Origin: Hirudinaria manillensis
Lineage: Eukaryota > Annelida > Clitellata > Hirudinida > Hirudinidae
Length of the DNA stretch: 64,000 bases
Assembly (NCBI GenBank): GCA_034509925.1
Contig: CM067526.1
Location: 5,155,501-5,219,500 of the forward strand
Direction: 5' to 3'
The notes beneath the pieces were generated by a model. That model made no database searches and had not been told where the DNA came from. It saw only the letters and a list, made by a program, of their open reading frames with translations. Positions 31,783 to 43,286 of the stretch are shown here, one piece after another. A program made the position numbers and the translations under genes. Positions within the stretch are counted from its first letter, which is position 1. Every line of letters starts with the position of its first letter.

Positions 31783-34200
31783 TCAAATGCATTCTTTGAA
31801 TTCAAATTTAAAATCTTCCTTCTTCCAGACGAGTTCTCCGGCAATAAAAGTGGCTCGGACGAGCAGTTCGTCGTCCAGGAGAATGAAGTCGGCGTCGGTG
31901 CCGAAGTCCAGAGTTCCTTTCCTGTCTTGGATCTCGAGTACGAGAGCAGGATGGAGGGTTGCTGCCTCGACTGCTTCTACGACGTCTTTGGCTGGAGGGA
32001 AAATCACCGAAAGTGCATCGAAGAATGTGAAACGAGGAAGCATCGTAATGCAACCGACCTGCGTTCTCGTGGAAATATCTGACACATTGATCCAGTGATG
32101 CAATGCTGGTCAACAGAAAACAAATCTAATGATTCTCTTTTTGTTCACTGCATCGTTTATAGATTCGTTTGGAAATGAATAACTAATCTAATCGTCTGAC
32201 CTTCCGCAGAGGGTGTTCGTTCCTGCAATGACGGCCCTGTTGCCGGTGACGTCGATGACTTGTTTGCCCAAGTGGTGGGTGCCTTCTCGAAGACCCATGG
32301 CAGATATAGCATCAGTTACCAGCACGATGCCTGCCACAGTCGATCGATTACGAGAAGAAATTAAACTCATTGCAATCAAAAGAATAATAAAAAAAAACTC
32401 ATTGCAAGAATAATCAAAGAAAAATCATGGCCAATGGATTTCTTGCTCGAGATTGGAATAACTGAATGAAGATCAAAATTATGTTGACAGAGAGGAAAGA
32501 TTTTCACCTTTAGGATGAGACCTGTGTGCAATCCTAAGAGCAGCAGGGTGAGTGTGGATGCCATCTGCAATTATCCCATAGTAAATATTCTGAGAACTCG
32601 GAGCATTTTCCACGGACAAGAGACCAACGAGGTGAGGATCCCTGTGATGGAACTGAAATTAAAGCAAGATTCACCTCACCAAAAACTTCCTGTGATGAAT
32701 ATATTGTAAAAATTTTGTTCTATCACATTAACTAAATATATGTTGTTAAATTATTATAGATTAATTGATAAAACTCCCAAAAACTTCATATTTTCTGCTT
32801 GTAACACTCATTCCTAGTTACCCCTAGTGCTTCATCAAAGTTAGAGTTGCAGGTTTTGAGATGTTATGCTTGAATTTTATCATTATTGACATAGCCAATA
32901 TATCGGACAGCTCCACGAGATTCTACTATACCTTAGTGCAGCTAGCGCTACCGTCGTCGACAGTGCACCATCTGGAACCAACGATACTCGCTTTGGCCGA
33001 CTCAAGGTGGAGATTATTCGCTTACATGAAAGCACCAGGAATTTTATCATTATTTCTATTGTTATATAGAAAATATGGTAACTTTCCAAATGTTCTATAC
33101 CATAAAATACCATTATGATATCATAGGCACAACAGATAAAGGTTCAATAAAATGATAAAACTGACCATGATTAAAGAAACAGACAAAATGATCATCACAA
33201 TCATCATCATACAACTAACAGGCAGCATTGCATTAAAGAGGTGCGTGATAAATCTGGCTCCTCTTTTAACAGCTTTCTTTCCAACTGACAAGCAAGCAGA
33301 GGAATGACCCAGAGACACAACCACACCATTCTCTGACAGATGACTGATGACATCCATGGCCCCAGGAAGTTCGGGGGCGAGAGTCACGATGGCAATGTTG
33401 TCCGAGTGTTCGTAAAAGGCACGAAGAGTCTCTGTGCCATCCTCAAAAGAGCTGATGCATTCTATCTCGTGAGCTCCTTTCATTTCTTTGCTTATGAAAG
33501 GTCCCTCCAAATGTAGTCCTGAATTCAACAATTAAAATAAAAACCTTTGACATAAATATCTATTATTCAAAACTTAAGATTTAAAGGGCTTAATTTTTAC
33601 CAATTACTCCTGCACCTTGTTTTCCTCCTTTTTTCTTACTAGCTCTTGCAAGAATCTAAAATTCGGCTAAATTTGTATTCTCGTACATTTACAGAAACAA
33701 AATGGCTTCAAAAATAACTTGTATGTAAAGATCAGGAGTGCTTGTGACAATAGTTGGACAAAATGATGTGACACCATGAGCAAGTAATCCTTTGGCAACT
33801 GTGTCAATGTTATCAGAAATATTTTCTGGATCCAACGAAAAGTCACGTCCAAAGGCCCCTACAAAAATACATACAATACAACTGCAGCTATAAGTGCCAC
33901 AAAAATGGATTCATATTTCCTAAAAATTTTTGACGAAATCGAACCATTTATTTGGAGATCAATAAAGCCAGGAAACAAGAAACATCCATTGCAATTTATG
34001 ACATAATCTGCCCTTATCTTCTCGTCAAAGAAGATCTTCTCTGGATTCATAATTATACCGTCACGAACCCAAAAATCTTCTTCATATATTTTATTTTGTC
34101 TCAAAATGCGGCAATTGACGAACTGATACAGTTTTCCTTTTTCATGTTTAAAAGGATTATCTCCAGACGACTTAGAACCAATATATCCCTCGTTCACCAT
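31783..34200 (-). CDS. AMDHD2: N-acetylglucosamine-6-phosphate deacetylase, copy 1
   Basis: Cytosolic amidohydrolase that removes acetate from GlcNAc-6-phosphate, giving glucosamine-6-phosphate. Eight exons in phase: 33945-34200, 33719-33858, 33601-33655, 33220-33518, 32508-32652, 32201-32330, 32059-32105, 31783-31991; 426 aa, against about 409 in human, with a 20-residue longer N-terminus. The metal ligands and catalytic residues are present: Glu in LHLEGPFIS, His in VSLGHSS, His in THLFNAM, His in GIIADGIH and Asp in [10 protein letters not shown]. The start ATG at 34200 precedes the conserved YQFVNCRIL; a later start is possible. The exon 3 intron is only 63 bp. The copy lies head to head with Bicaudal-D, 922 bp apart. 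Exon 6 is nearly identical to copy 2 although the exons before it are not. The gene looks intact. Confidence 0.93.
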
Positions 34201-35122
34201 CTTAAACGTTTAAAATATGTATTAGAATCACAGTGCCGCAGTATCCAAGACCATTTATTTACATTAATTTGTCACGAGGAGAAATGAGGCGATTGCCAGT
34301 TTTTCTTTAATGTTAAATATATAATGTTATAATGTTAAAATAAAAATTAATCAATAAGCCATTTCATTTGAACATTAATCGCCTAAGTTTTAGACTTACA
34401 ATTTAGCAATAATTTCTTAGAACTACAAAAATTCAAAACGAGCAATAAGTATTATATGTCTTAAATGATATGACCTTTAGCTGTCCAATCATCATTTCAA
34501 CGTTAAGAATCTATATTATCAAATCGGCACTCTAGAAATCTTACTGTTCCAATGTTTTCAGTCTTTCAAATCAATTTTGTATCGGCCTCAACTCGTAAAT
34601 TAGTGTATATGTTTTAATTTCGTAAGTTTTGCCCGTTGTACTTTCTAAGCTTTAAATATGGAGTTAATTTAAGTTTAGAGGATTTTTGATTATGCTATCT
34701 TATCAACTAGACTAGTGACCTGGAGATATAGATTTGTCACTTGAAGTGCTTTTAAGAACTCTTAAGGAATCTCCTCATTAATATTTCATTATATTTCTAT
34801 ATTTCATGTGATTGACATTCACCCTTTAACCATAACAGTTAGTCATAAAAATGCTATTTGTGAATGATGGTATCGATGTAATTAAAGCATTTTAGTGTTT
34901 CATTTTTCATTTAAATATTTAAAATAATCATTGCAACGCAAAGTAAAAGTTATTAGACTTACATAATTCACTACAATTTAACATGAATTTCACTTTTAAT
35001 TGAGGAGCCGTTGTTTTGAGATAGATTCATTTCATTAAAGCCGGTTTCTCATATGCCTCTTAAAAATGATTTTCTACATTAACCTGCGGCTTTTCCAGAA
35101 ATGTTTCAACTAAGGATTGTAA
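34201..35122. other. Divergent intergenic region between NagA copy 1 and BICD
   Basis: It must hold the promoters and 5' UTRs of both genes. It is AT-rich, and I see no clear TATA box or repeat. Confidence 0.55.
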
Positions 35123-38100
35123 ATGGATAAAGATGTATCAGGAGATGACAAGTCTGATGACTTGCAAAGCGAATTGAAACAGCTGAAAATGAATTTAGAG
35201 AGGAGTAACATGGAAAAGGCAAACGCTGCCGAATATGGATTGGCTATTCTCGAAGAAAAGAAAACGTTGAAACTATTGTTGGATCAAAAAGAGACTTCAA
35301 TGGAAAATCTTAGAGCTCAACTAAATTGTGCTCAAGAGGTACATTTTTAAAACTTTGTTAATTTACTTTTATATTAAAGTGCATCGATTTAACTCAGTAG
35401 AAACTACTACCTTAGCCATTACTTTGTAATTGCTTATTCTTGGGGTGCACATGTCTTTATAGTTACATTATGTAAGAGATATATGGTTATATAATTGGAA
35501 TGGTTACCTAAGTACACAATCACAATTCAATTGCATAGGTGTGGATTCCAGGATAAGGAGTTTCTTATCTTACCATCTTTGCAAAACTATGGTGTAGCAG
35601 CTACATATTAGACCAACTTTACACTTATTAGAACAAATAAGTTATTGGATAATCAGAAATTCTGAATTTTTAAGAATAGTAAGATAATGATTTTTATCAT
35701 TTGATATTAATAGGCTCTTGCTGCAATGCAGCAACACAATAAAGCTTTGGAAGAGGCTGACATCATGGAAGAAGAAAAGCGGATGGTACAAGAAGATGTG
35801 AACAGAAAGGAGAGAGAAGATATTGAGAATGAACTCAGAAACTGCAGGAAGCAGTTGTCTCATATCCTGGAAGAGAAGGATAGATTAGAGGAACTTATGA
35901 AACAGAGCCAGTTGCTAAATGAAAATACAAAAGCACAGGTGAGTGCCTCGTTTAATTCCTTTATTTTTGTTACTAAATTGTTTTTTAAAAAAACTTACAG
36001 TTAAAGAAGGTGAAAGACGATTTGAAAGATTGCGAATCCAGAGAAAGTTTCGCCTTAAAGAACTGCGACATTCTCGAGTCGGACAACGTCGAACTTCAGT
36101 TGCAAGTTTCGCAACTGTTGAAATCCTTGCAACACTTCGATGCCATCCAGTCCGAAAACAAGAGGCTCTCGGAGAAAATTGACGAACTGTCGTCAGAGTT
36201 GAAGAGACATGCCTCTCTAAAAGTGGACATGGAGAGAAGTCTTCGGGAAACGAACGACATGTTGAGGGATGAAAGAGAGATGAAGATGAGGTACAAGAGG
36301 GAGCTCGATTCCAGGTTGTTGTCGGACGAGGGCACCTTTTTGAATGCTTCGACGGTGGCCTCCCTGCACAGTCTCATTGGCGGACCGTCGTCTATGGCCG
36401 GAGATATTTCGGTCGACAACATCTCCGAGTTACTCGACGTGTTCATGACGCACGATGACGAGGAAGAAGATGACGACGACGGCACCGACGATAAAGATCG
36501 TGAAAAAATGAACGTGATCATGAGCGACAGCTTGGAAGATGTTTCAGCTGGTCATAAAGGCTCTGATAAGATCTCTGAACAGAAGGAGAAGAGGAAGAAA
36601 CAAAAAAAGAGAAAGTCGAAAGATCTGATGAGCGAGTTGATGATGAACCACGACGAATACGTTGCAAACATTGAACATTTAGAAATGGAAAACTTGAGAC
36701 TCAATAAAACAATTGAAGATTTGAAGCAGTCTCTGGGAAGCAAAACTGATGAGGTAAACTTTTTTTGTGGCTTATTGTTTTGATTCTAATAAGGATTGTT
36801 TGAATTATTTCACACTGTAGACAAATGCTGATGATCATTTGGAGAAAGAGGAGTTAGTTCAACTGCAAGGTTTGTATTTAGCTGATTGATTGACTGCTTT
36901 ATATATCTGAATTGTTTCATAAGGACATGGAGTTGTACTGATTGTGTTTGCAGCACTTGACACAATATAACTGATCACCATTACTGCCAAAGCAGTGTCG
37001 ATGTAATCGATGCTTGTTAAGCCTGTCGTCATTTATAATCTGCACTTTTATTTACCAACCTCACTGTCATCAGTTAATATTTAAAGGACCTAAATGACTG
37101 TTAAGTTGCAGAACGTCCGACTCTCGGAACCCAAACGGAGAATCCAACGAACGAGGAAAACGTGGACGATGCCCTGAGGTGCCTGCAGAGTTTGAGGCTG
37201 GTCCTGCTGGACATGGTGACCGAAGCTCAAAGCACTTACTCGACTCTGTGCAGCGCTGCCGAGGAAAGTCTCAACTCGAAGGCGGTGACTCACGTCGATG
37301 CCAGGAAGGCCTCCGTTAGGGCCAAAGTAGGTCTTCAGGAGGGGAACCCTGCCAAGGGTCGCATTCCTTCCTTTGTTCTCTCCAAGTCTTTGCCGAAGAA
37401 TACTCCAGGTGACATGATTTTGTCCACCTATATCTTTTCCCAAATCACAAATTACATAAATTTATGATATGCAATTCCTCTAAAAAATAGAGTTATATTC
37501 AAATAAAGCCTCATAAATTTAAATAATAACTTCTAAATTGCATGAAACTTCTTGTAATCCATGCCTCTGTCATAATATTAACTTTATTTGGCCAAATGAT
37601 AAAATACTAATCATAGCTTCTACATTTCTCCAGAACACTTATTAATTAATTTCAGTCGTTGATGAATCCGTATGGATGATGGAGGTGGACTGCACCAAAT
37701 TATTAGCATCATCAATCGATCTTATGAGGTTAGCCACCTGTTTCTGGCAGTTGTCATAATGCATTGATTGGAAGCCATGACATTTTTTTATAAAAAACAA
37801 ACTATTGATTGAAGGCCATGACATTTTTTTATAAAAAACATTTATTAAAAAGATTATTCCATTAAAATAGAAAGTAAACAATGAACCGATGACGGGATAT
37901 GCTTTAATTTATTTGGAGATTATTATTATTTGTCATTTTCATGGAAAATGTAATAGAAATTAATTTTTATTTTTTATTATTTAAACATAATTTTCCTTCT
38001 TCGCAAACAAAGATATTCTCGACGAGTGGCCAACAGAATGCTCGACACGAAGGTGGCCGTCAGGGCGAGGGAGATGTCAGCTTCGATGTCCTCCTCTTCT

Positions 38101-39011
38101 CTCACTTCGTCCTTCTTGAATGGACAACTGTCCGCTGCCGCTCATTCCCCTCCATCTTCTTCGAACTTTGAACTTCAGGAACAGATTTTCCAACTGCAAT
38201 CTCTCGTTGCCGCTAAAAGCGAACAAATGATGTCCCTCAGACAGGTTTATTTTAATAAAATCAATCGATAACGCATTTGCGACGTGATAAAACACAGAGA
38301 AAATACAAGGAAGAATTCTGACGTGATTTCAAAATAACGTGTTATTAAATTTCTTACGTTAACTAAAATGCTTTTTAAGCTGATTTGTGAATGTTTTCGA
38401 TTGATTTTTTAGCTGTTGGCAGCCAACAAGTCCGTTTATGAATCGAGCATCGACAAATTGAAACAACAGCACGACTCCGAGATGAAGATAAAGACGAGAA
38501 TGATGGAGGATCTGAGGAGGGATATCGACGGATTGAAGGAAAAAGAAGGGAAGAAGTTTGCGTCGGAACAAACTCTCATCAAGCAGTGCGATCGATACTC
38601 CAGCGAAATGAACGACCTCCAGGAGAGGGTAGGCTTATTGCATCGAATCATTTTTCATTTCATTTCTTGGATTCTCTTTTTCAACTTTCTCTTTCCGTTC
38701 ACCTTTTGCAGCTCAGTTGCTCGGAATTGGAGCGAAAGACTCTCAATAGTCTGCTGAGGATTGCCATCCAACACAAACTAATACTCCTCAAGAAACTCCA
38801 GTCTCACGGCATTTCGGTCGACCTCTTTCCCGACCGGGACTCCGCTTCGGAGGGCATCGACGGCCAATCGGAGGGCAGGAGAGCCAATTTACCCTCCCCC
38901 AGGCCTCCGATGAGATCTCGCTTTTCGCCTTCGAGGACCCCGCCGTCGTCTGCCCGTCAGAAGCAATCTTCCTTCGCTCCGTTGCTTTATAATTCCTCCA
39001 AATATAAATAA
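35123..39011 (+). CDS. BICD: Bicaudal-D family dynein adaptor
   Basis: Coiled-coil adaptor linking dynein-dynactin to cargo such as Rab6 vesicles. Nine exons in phase: 35123-35338, 35714-35938, 36001-36753, 36821-36869, 37112-37408, 37656-37728, 38013-38244, 38413-38628, 38712-39011; 786 aa, close to BICD1/2 (about 824-975). The N-terminus has the dynein-binding CC1 box (AAEYGLAILEEKKTLKL, matching AAEYGLAVLEEKHQLKL). The heptad-rich first coil runs to about residue 250. A hinge of Gly/Ser then an acidic DDEEEDDDDGTDD run follows. The C-terminal coil has LERKTLNSLLRIAIQHKL, matching KKTLNSLLRMAIQQKL, the cargo-binding end. After that comes a 60-residue Ser/Pro/Arg tail. Start chosen at the ATG that puts the CC1 box about 35 residues in. 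No breaks seen. A small tandem duplication sits in intron 6. Confidence 0.94.
37763..37840 (+). repeat. Two-copy tandem repeat in BICD intron 6
   Basis: Two copies of about 38 bp share the core GCCATGACATTTTTTTATAA and differ by one or two bases. Confidence 0.85.
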
Positions 39012-39660
39012 TTTCATTCCGAAGTTCCAAAGTGTTTATATCTGCTGCCGTCTGTCACGGATCGTAGTTTGCTTGGATGATGCAGTATGAGATTCATTAT
39101 TTTCCATATCCAGGGTCCACTTTTCAAATAATTTCCAGTTGTCATGCTCATGAATATTCGGATACGTTTCCAATTGTTTTGCTGCACGAGCTCCGATGGT
39201 ATTATTGTCGGCATTTTCCAATTCCTTGTGTCGTTCCGCTCGGCCGATTGCGCACGTCCTTCTGATATTCGACTCGCATTTGCTTACACGCCAGTCGGTC
39301 GCCATGGTTACTATGAAGCTGCTGGCACTCTCGTCATTGTGATTAATCGATTAATTAATAGGATAGTTATGATTAATAGGATATTTCTTGACATCTTTGC
39401 TGGTTGTGTCATTTTGAAGATTCCATTGTGTCATTGTTCGAAGTGGTTTACTTTGTTTTTTCAGAAATATGGCATCAAAGTAGATGATATTTCAATCTCT
39501 GAACTGTGAAGCTCGGTTGTTTTTAAATTTAATTTTATTATTAATTTGTTGTCAATCATGAAAAATCCAAAATCATAATTTAGTTATGATGACTTTTGGA
39601 CAAATTCCCAAAAGGTCCATAAAGATGTTTGACCTTGGTAAACCTTGAAGTGATGAAAGA

Positions 39661-39666
39661 AATAAA
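39661..39666 (+). promoter_or_regulatory. Poly(A) signal AATAAA, BICD
   Basis: The hexamer lies 650 bp past the BICD stop and 361 bp before the next gene starts. Confidence 0.4.
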
Positions 39667-39976
39667 AGTTCACTTGTGTTTGTATCAAGTTGTAAGCTCA
39701 TTCAATGATGTCTGTTGACCAAACTGTTATGCTGTTTGCATGGCAAGGTCGTTGCTGTCGACCTTTGCGAAATTTCAATGGTTTGTTATTTGTTGGATAA
39801 AGATTAGGTTCTGACCAAACATTCGCCCACAGTCGGACAATGAGTGGGATACGATTTCTTACGCAATGTGTTTTGTCATTCGAGTCTCAAAGGAAACTAA
39901 CAGATGATTCAGGAAGGTTAAAGTTAAAGGCAGTGCTTTACATGCAAAATCGCATCATATGATTGGTTGCTGTCGA

Positions 39977-39984
39977 TATAAAAG
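39977..39984 (+). promoter_or_regulatory. TATA box of NagA copy 2
   Basis: TATAAAAG lies 43 bp before the ATG, so transcription would start near 40007-40010 with a 5' UTR of about 20 nt. Confidence 0.6.
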
Positions 39985-40026
39985 GGATTCTCGTGTTTCA
40001 CAAAGAGACTACATTTGCAACCGAAA

Positions 40027-42541
40027 ATGCAAAGTGAACTCGTCTATCAATTTGTGAACTGTCGAATTCTAAGGAATCACAAGATCGTCAAGGAAGATCT
40101 TTGGGTGCGCAATGGAAAGATCATCAGACCGGATGCACTCTTTTTCGACGAGAAGATTGTCTCAGGAGTGAAAGTAGACTGCAAGGGTTCCTATCTGTTT
40201 CCCGGGTTCATTGATCTCCAAATAAATGGTTCGATATAAATATTGTTTAGTAAGGTTTAATCAGTAATATATAAGTAGCAGCTAATAAATTGCAATATTC
40301 TGATTAAATGTGTTCGTTCCAGGGGCATTCGGCTGTGATTTCACCCTCGATCCTGAGAACATTTGCGAGAACATCTCTAAGGTTTCCAAAGGACTTTTAG
40401 CTCATGGAGTGACTTCTTTTTGCCCCACTGTTATTACGAGCAAGAACGACATTTACCAGAAGGTATTGAAAGCGAATTTAAGTGAATTAATATTATTTAA
40501 ATGTAATAATCAAAATTGTTTAGTTAGAGTTAGCTCCGATGGTTGCATTACTGCGTGCGACGTTAATGTTGTCGCAACAAAAAGCTCCTCAACCGCAATT
40601 AATGTGGCGCTATATAAATGAGCCAAATCTGTATTTAAAAACAATTCTTTTTTTCAGGCTTTGGGAAAGGTTGAGAAAAAAAATGGAAGTCAGGATGGTG
40701 CTGGAATTTTGGGTGAGTTTCACGCCCCTTCGGAAGATAAAAAATTACAAAGTTCTTCTCCCCCGTTTAATAAATTACGTTTGTGATATTGTAATATTTA
40801 TTTATAATAATAACATTTATTAATATCACATCACTTTTTTTATATTAATGAGATTTGAAGTATACTTAGGAATTTATAATGGGAGATGATGGAAGTCGTC
40901 TCAATATACCTAATTAAATTGCCTCCGAATGTTTATGGTAGCCAATTATTTATTCTTGGTCCACCGAATGCTATGGATTTGAATAAAACTATTTAAACAT
41001 AGATCATAAAACTGGTGACTTTGACACTTCAATTGTTTAAATTAAATTTTGATGTGTTTGTCTCAGTATATTTGCATGTCACTCGAAACAATTTTCATTT
41101 GTTTATTTATTTTTGTATTGGTGTCCCTGTGCCGAAAACAAAACAATAATAATAATAATCATCATCACATATCATCGTAAATAGTAACAATAATAGTAAT
41201 AATAATAATAACACTTGAAACCAAAGGTCTGCACTTGGAGGGACCGTTCATAAGCATGGAAATGAAGGGAGCACACGAAAAGGATTGCGTCAGCAACTTC
41301 GAAGAAGGCGTCGATACGTTAAAGACCTTTTATGGCCACTTGGACAACATTGCCATCGTTACACTGGCTCCTGAATTGCCTGGAGCCCTCGACGTGATTG
41401 GTCACTTGACAGAAAAGGACGTCGTCGTGTCACTCGGTCACTCCTCTTCTGATCTTGCAACTGGAGAATTGGCCATCTCCAAAGGAGCCAGGATGCTGAC
41501 ACATCTTTTCAACGCAATGCTACCGGTTCGGAATTTCGGTATTTTGATACTACTTAATAGTTATCCAGATCTTAGTATAACAGTCTAAATTTTCAGATTT
41601 GTGATTATTTATTTAAGCATTTATTGCGTTTCAGTTCCATCATCGCAATCCCAACCTAATTGGTCTACTTGCCTCAGCTTTCAAATCCGATTCTCCAGAA
41701 CTGTTCTTTGGAATCATCGCTGACGGTATCCACGTACATCCTGCAGCACTCACAGTTGCCTACAAAACCCATCCTAAAGGTTTGCATTAGAAATTAATTT
41801 CATTATGATTTATAAAATTATCATTTAAAAACAAAATTATTCGTCGACCAACTTTTATGAATAATCCAGGTCTGGTGCTGGTAACTGATGCTATATCTGC
41901 CATGGGTCTTCAAGAAGGCACCCACCACTTGGGCAAACAAGTCATCGACGTCACCGGCAACAGGGCCGTCATTGCAGGCACGAACACCCTCTGCGGAAGG
42001 TCTGATCAATCATTCAATTCAATCATATCGTTAAACGACGATGTCGTTGTTAGCTTCTGTCATTAATTAAAATTAAGTTAGAAATATGAGTTGGAATTAT
42101 TTCTTTCTAGTATTGCTTCAATGGACAAGTGCGTCAGGTTTTTCATCGAAAACACAGGTACATTGGCATTTTCATTCATTCTTTAACTCTTGGACAATTA
42201 ATTTCATTATTTTACTCTTATTAAATTATTAATTACAGTTAATGGTTGTGAATAATAAAGAGAGCGTGTTAGTTTTAATGACGCAGTTGGTTCTGACCAA
42301 TCAATCGATCAATCTAATGAGTCTTTTAAATTGATTGAAAATAGGCAGCAGCATCATAGAAGCGGTCGAGGCAGCAACCCTCCACCCTGCTCTCGTACTC
42401 AAGATCCAAGACAGGAAAGGAACTCTGGACTTTGGCGCAGACGCCGACTTCATTCTTCTCGATGACGACCTGCACGTCCGAGCCACTTTTATTGCTGGAG
42501 ACCTCGTCTGGAAGAAGGAAGATTTCGAAATTAAATGCTAA
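40027..42541 (+). CDS. AMDHD2: N-acetylglucosamine-6-phosphate deacetylase, copy 2
   Basis: Paralogue of copy 1 on the other strand, with the same eight-exon structure: 40027-40228, 40323-40462, 40658-40712, 41227-41525, 41635-41779, 41870-41999, 42111-42157, 42345-42541. Exons 2 to 7 have exactly the same lengths as in copy 1. The product is 404 aa, close to the human enzyme. Metal and catalytic residues are kept: [34 protein letters not shown] and [10 protein letters not shown]. In exons 1-5 the two proteins are clearly diverged, while exons 6 and 8 are much closer. An ATG 12 bp inside a longer frame was chosen because it follows the TATA box at the expected distance. The gene looks complete. 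Confidence 0.94.
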
Positions 42542-43286
42542 TCATTATTTCTTGAACATTATTTCGCAATAAGAGTGATTTTTTTATTTTATGAAAGTAT
42601 TGAAATTTAAAAAAAAGTGTTTTGCATGAATGACTTAAAATTGCGCGATTATATTTTAGATGGGATGATTCTTGATGCGTTCTTTAAAATATAAACAGAT
42701 ACATAATTCTTTGAATAAAGTTTAAACTTTCCAAAAAGTATTTAATGAATGGTTTTTCATTCATCGTTTTTAAATTCAACGAACATCGAATATACTTCGT
42801 CGCATCGACCTCAGCGAAAATTGAGCACAGATATTTGGAAGTAATATTTTGGAAGAATAAAATAAACAGAAAGTAATTAAGATTTGAATCTGTTCATTCA
42901 TATACTGCTTTTCTATATTTCTCTATCCACAACCCAAGTCATTTTAAATCGTATGAATTAATAAAGCCGTATTTATTTATTTATCTATCGATGTTAAAGT
43001 TGATGGAATCAAATAAAATAAGTTATTTGCCATATTTTATTGTATTAATTGACAAAAGAGAGAATCTTGTGACCGAAATCGGTCTCCTTATTTCGACTTT
43101 TCTGTCTACATTAAAGAATTTCAAAAGACACGATGTTGCAACGAACAGATATAGATTGTCAAGCAGACGTTTTTGTGACGTCATTCTCAAAATTGTAAGC
43201 AGCATTCGGTGTAGTTCAAATAAAACTCTATGTCCTAACAATGCCGCATCTTCGTATCATCGGTTTAAAACAAATCGAAGGGAAAG
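42542..43286. other. Spacer between NagA copy 2 and SLC13 copy A
   Basis: AT-rich 3' UTR and promoter DNA. A 99-codon frame at 42991-43290 has no recognisable feature. No TATA box is evident before the SLC13 start. Confidence 0.5.
42714..42719 (+). promoter_or_regulatory. Poly(A) signal AATAAA, NagA copy 2
   Basis: First AATAAA, 173 bp past the stop codon. Confidence 0.5.

Larger units (their letters stand above)
39012..40026. other. BICD 3' region and NagA copy 2 promoter
   Basis: The left part is the presumed BICD 3' UTR, with several non-repeat open frames that I regard as chance. The right end carries a TATA box. Confidence 0.5.
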
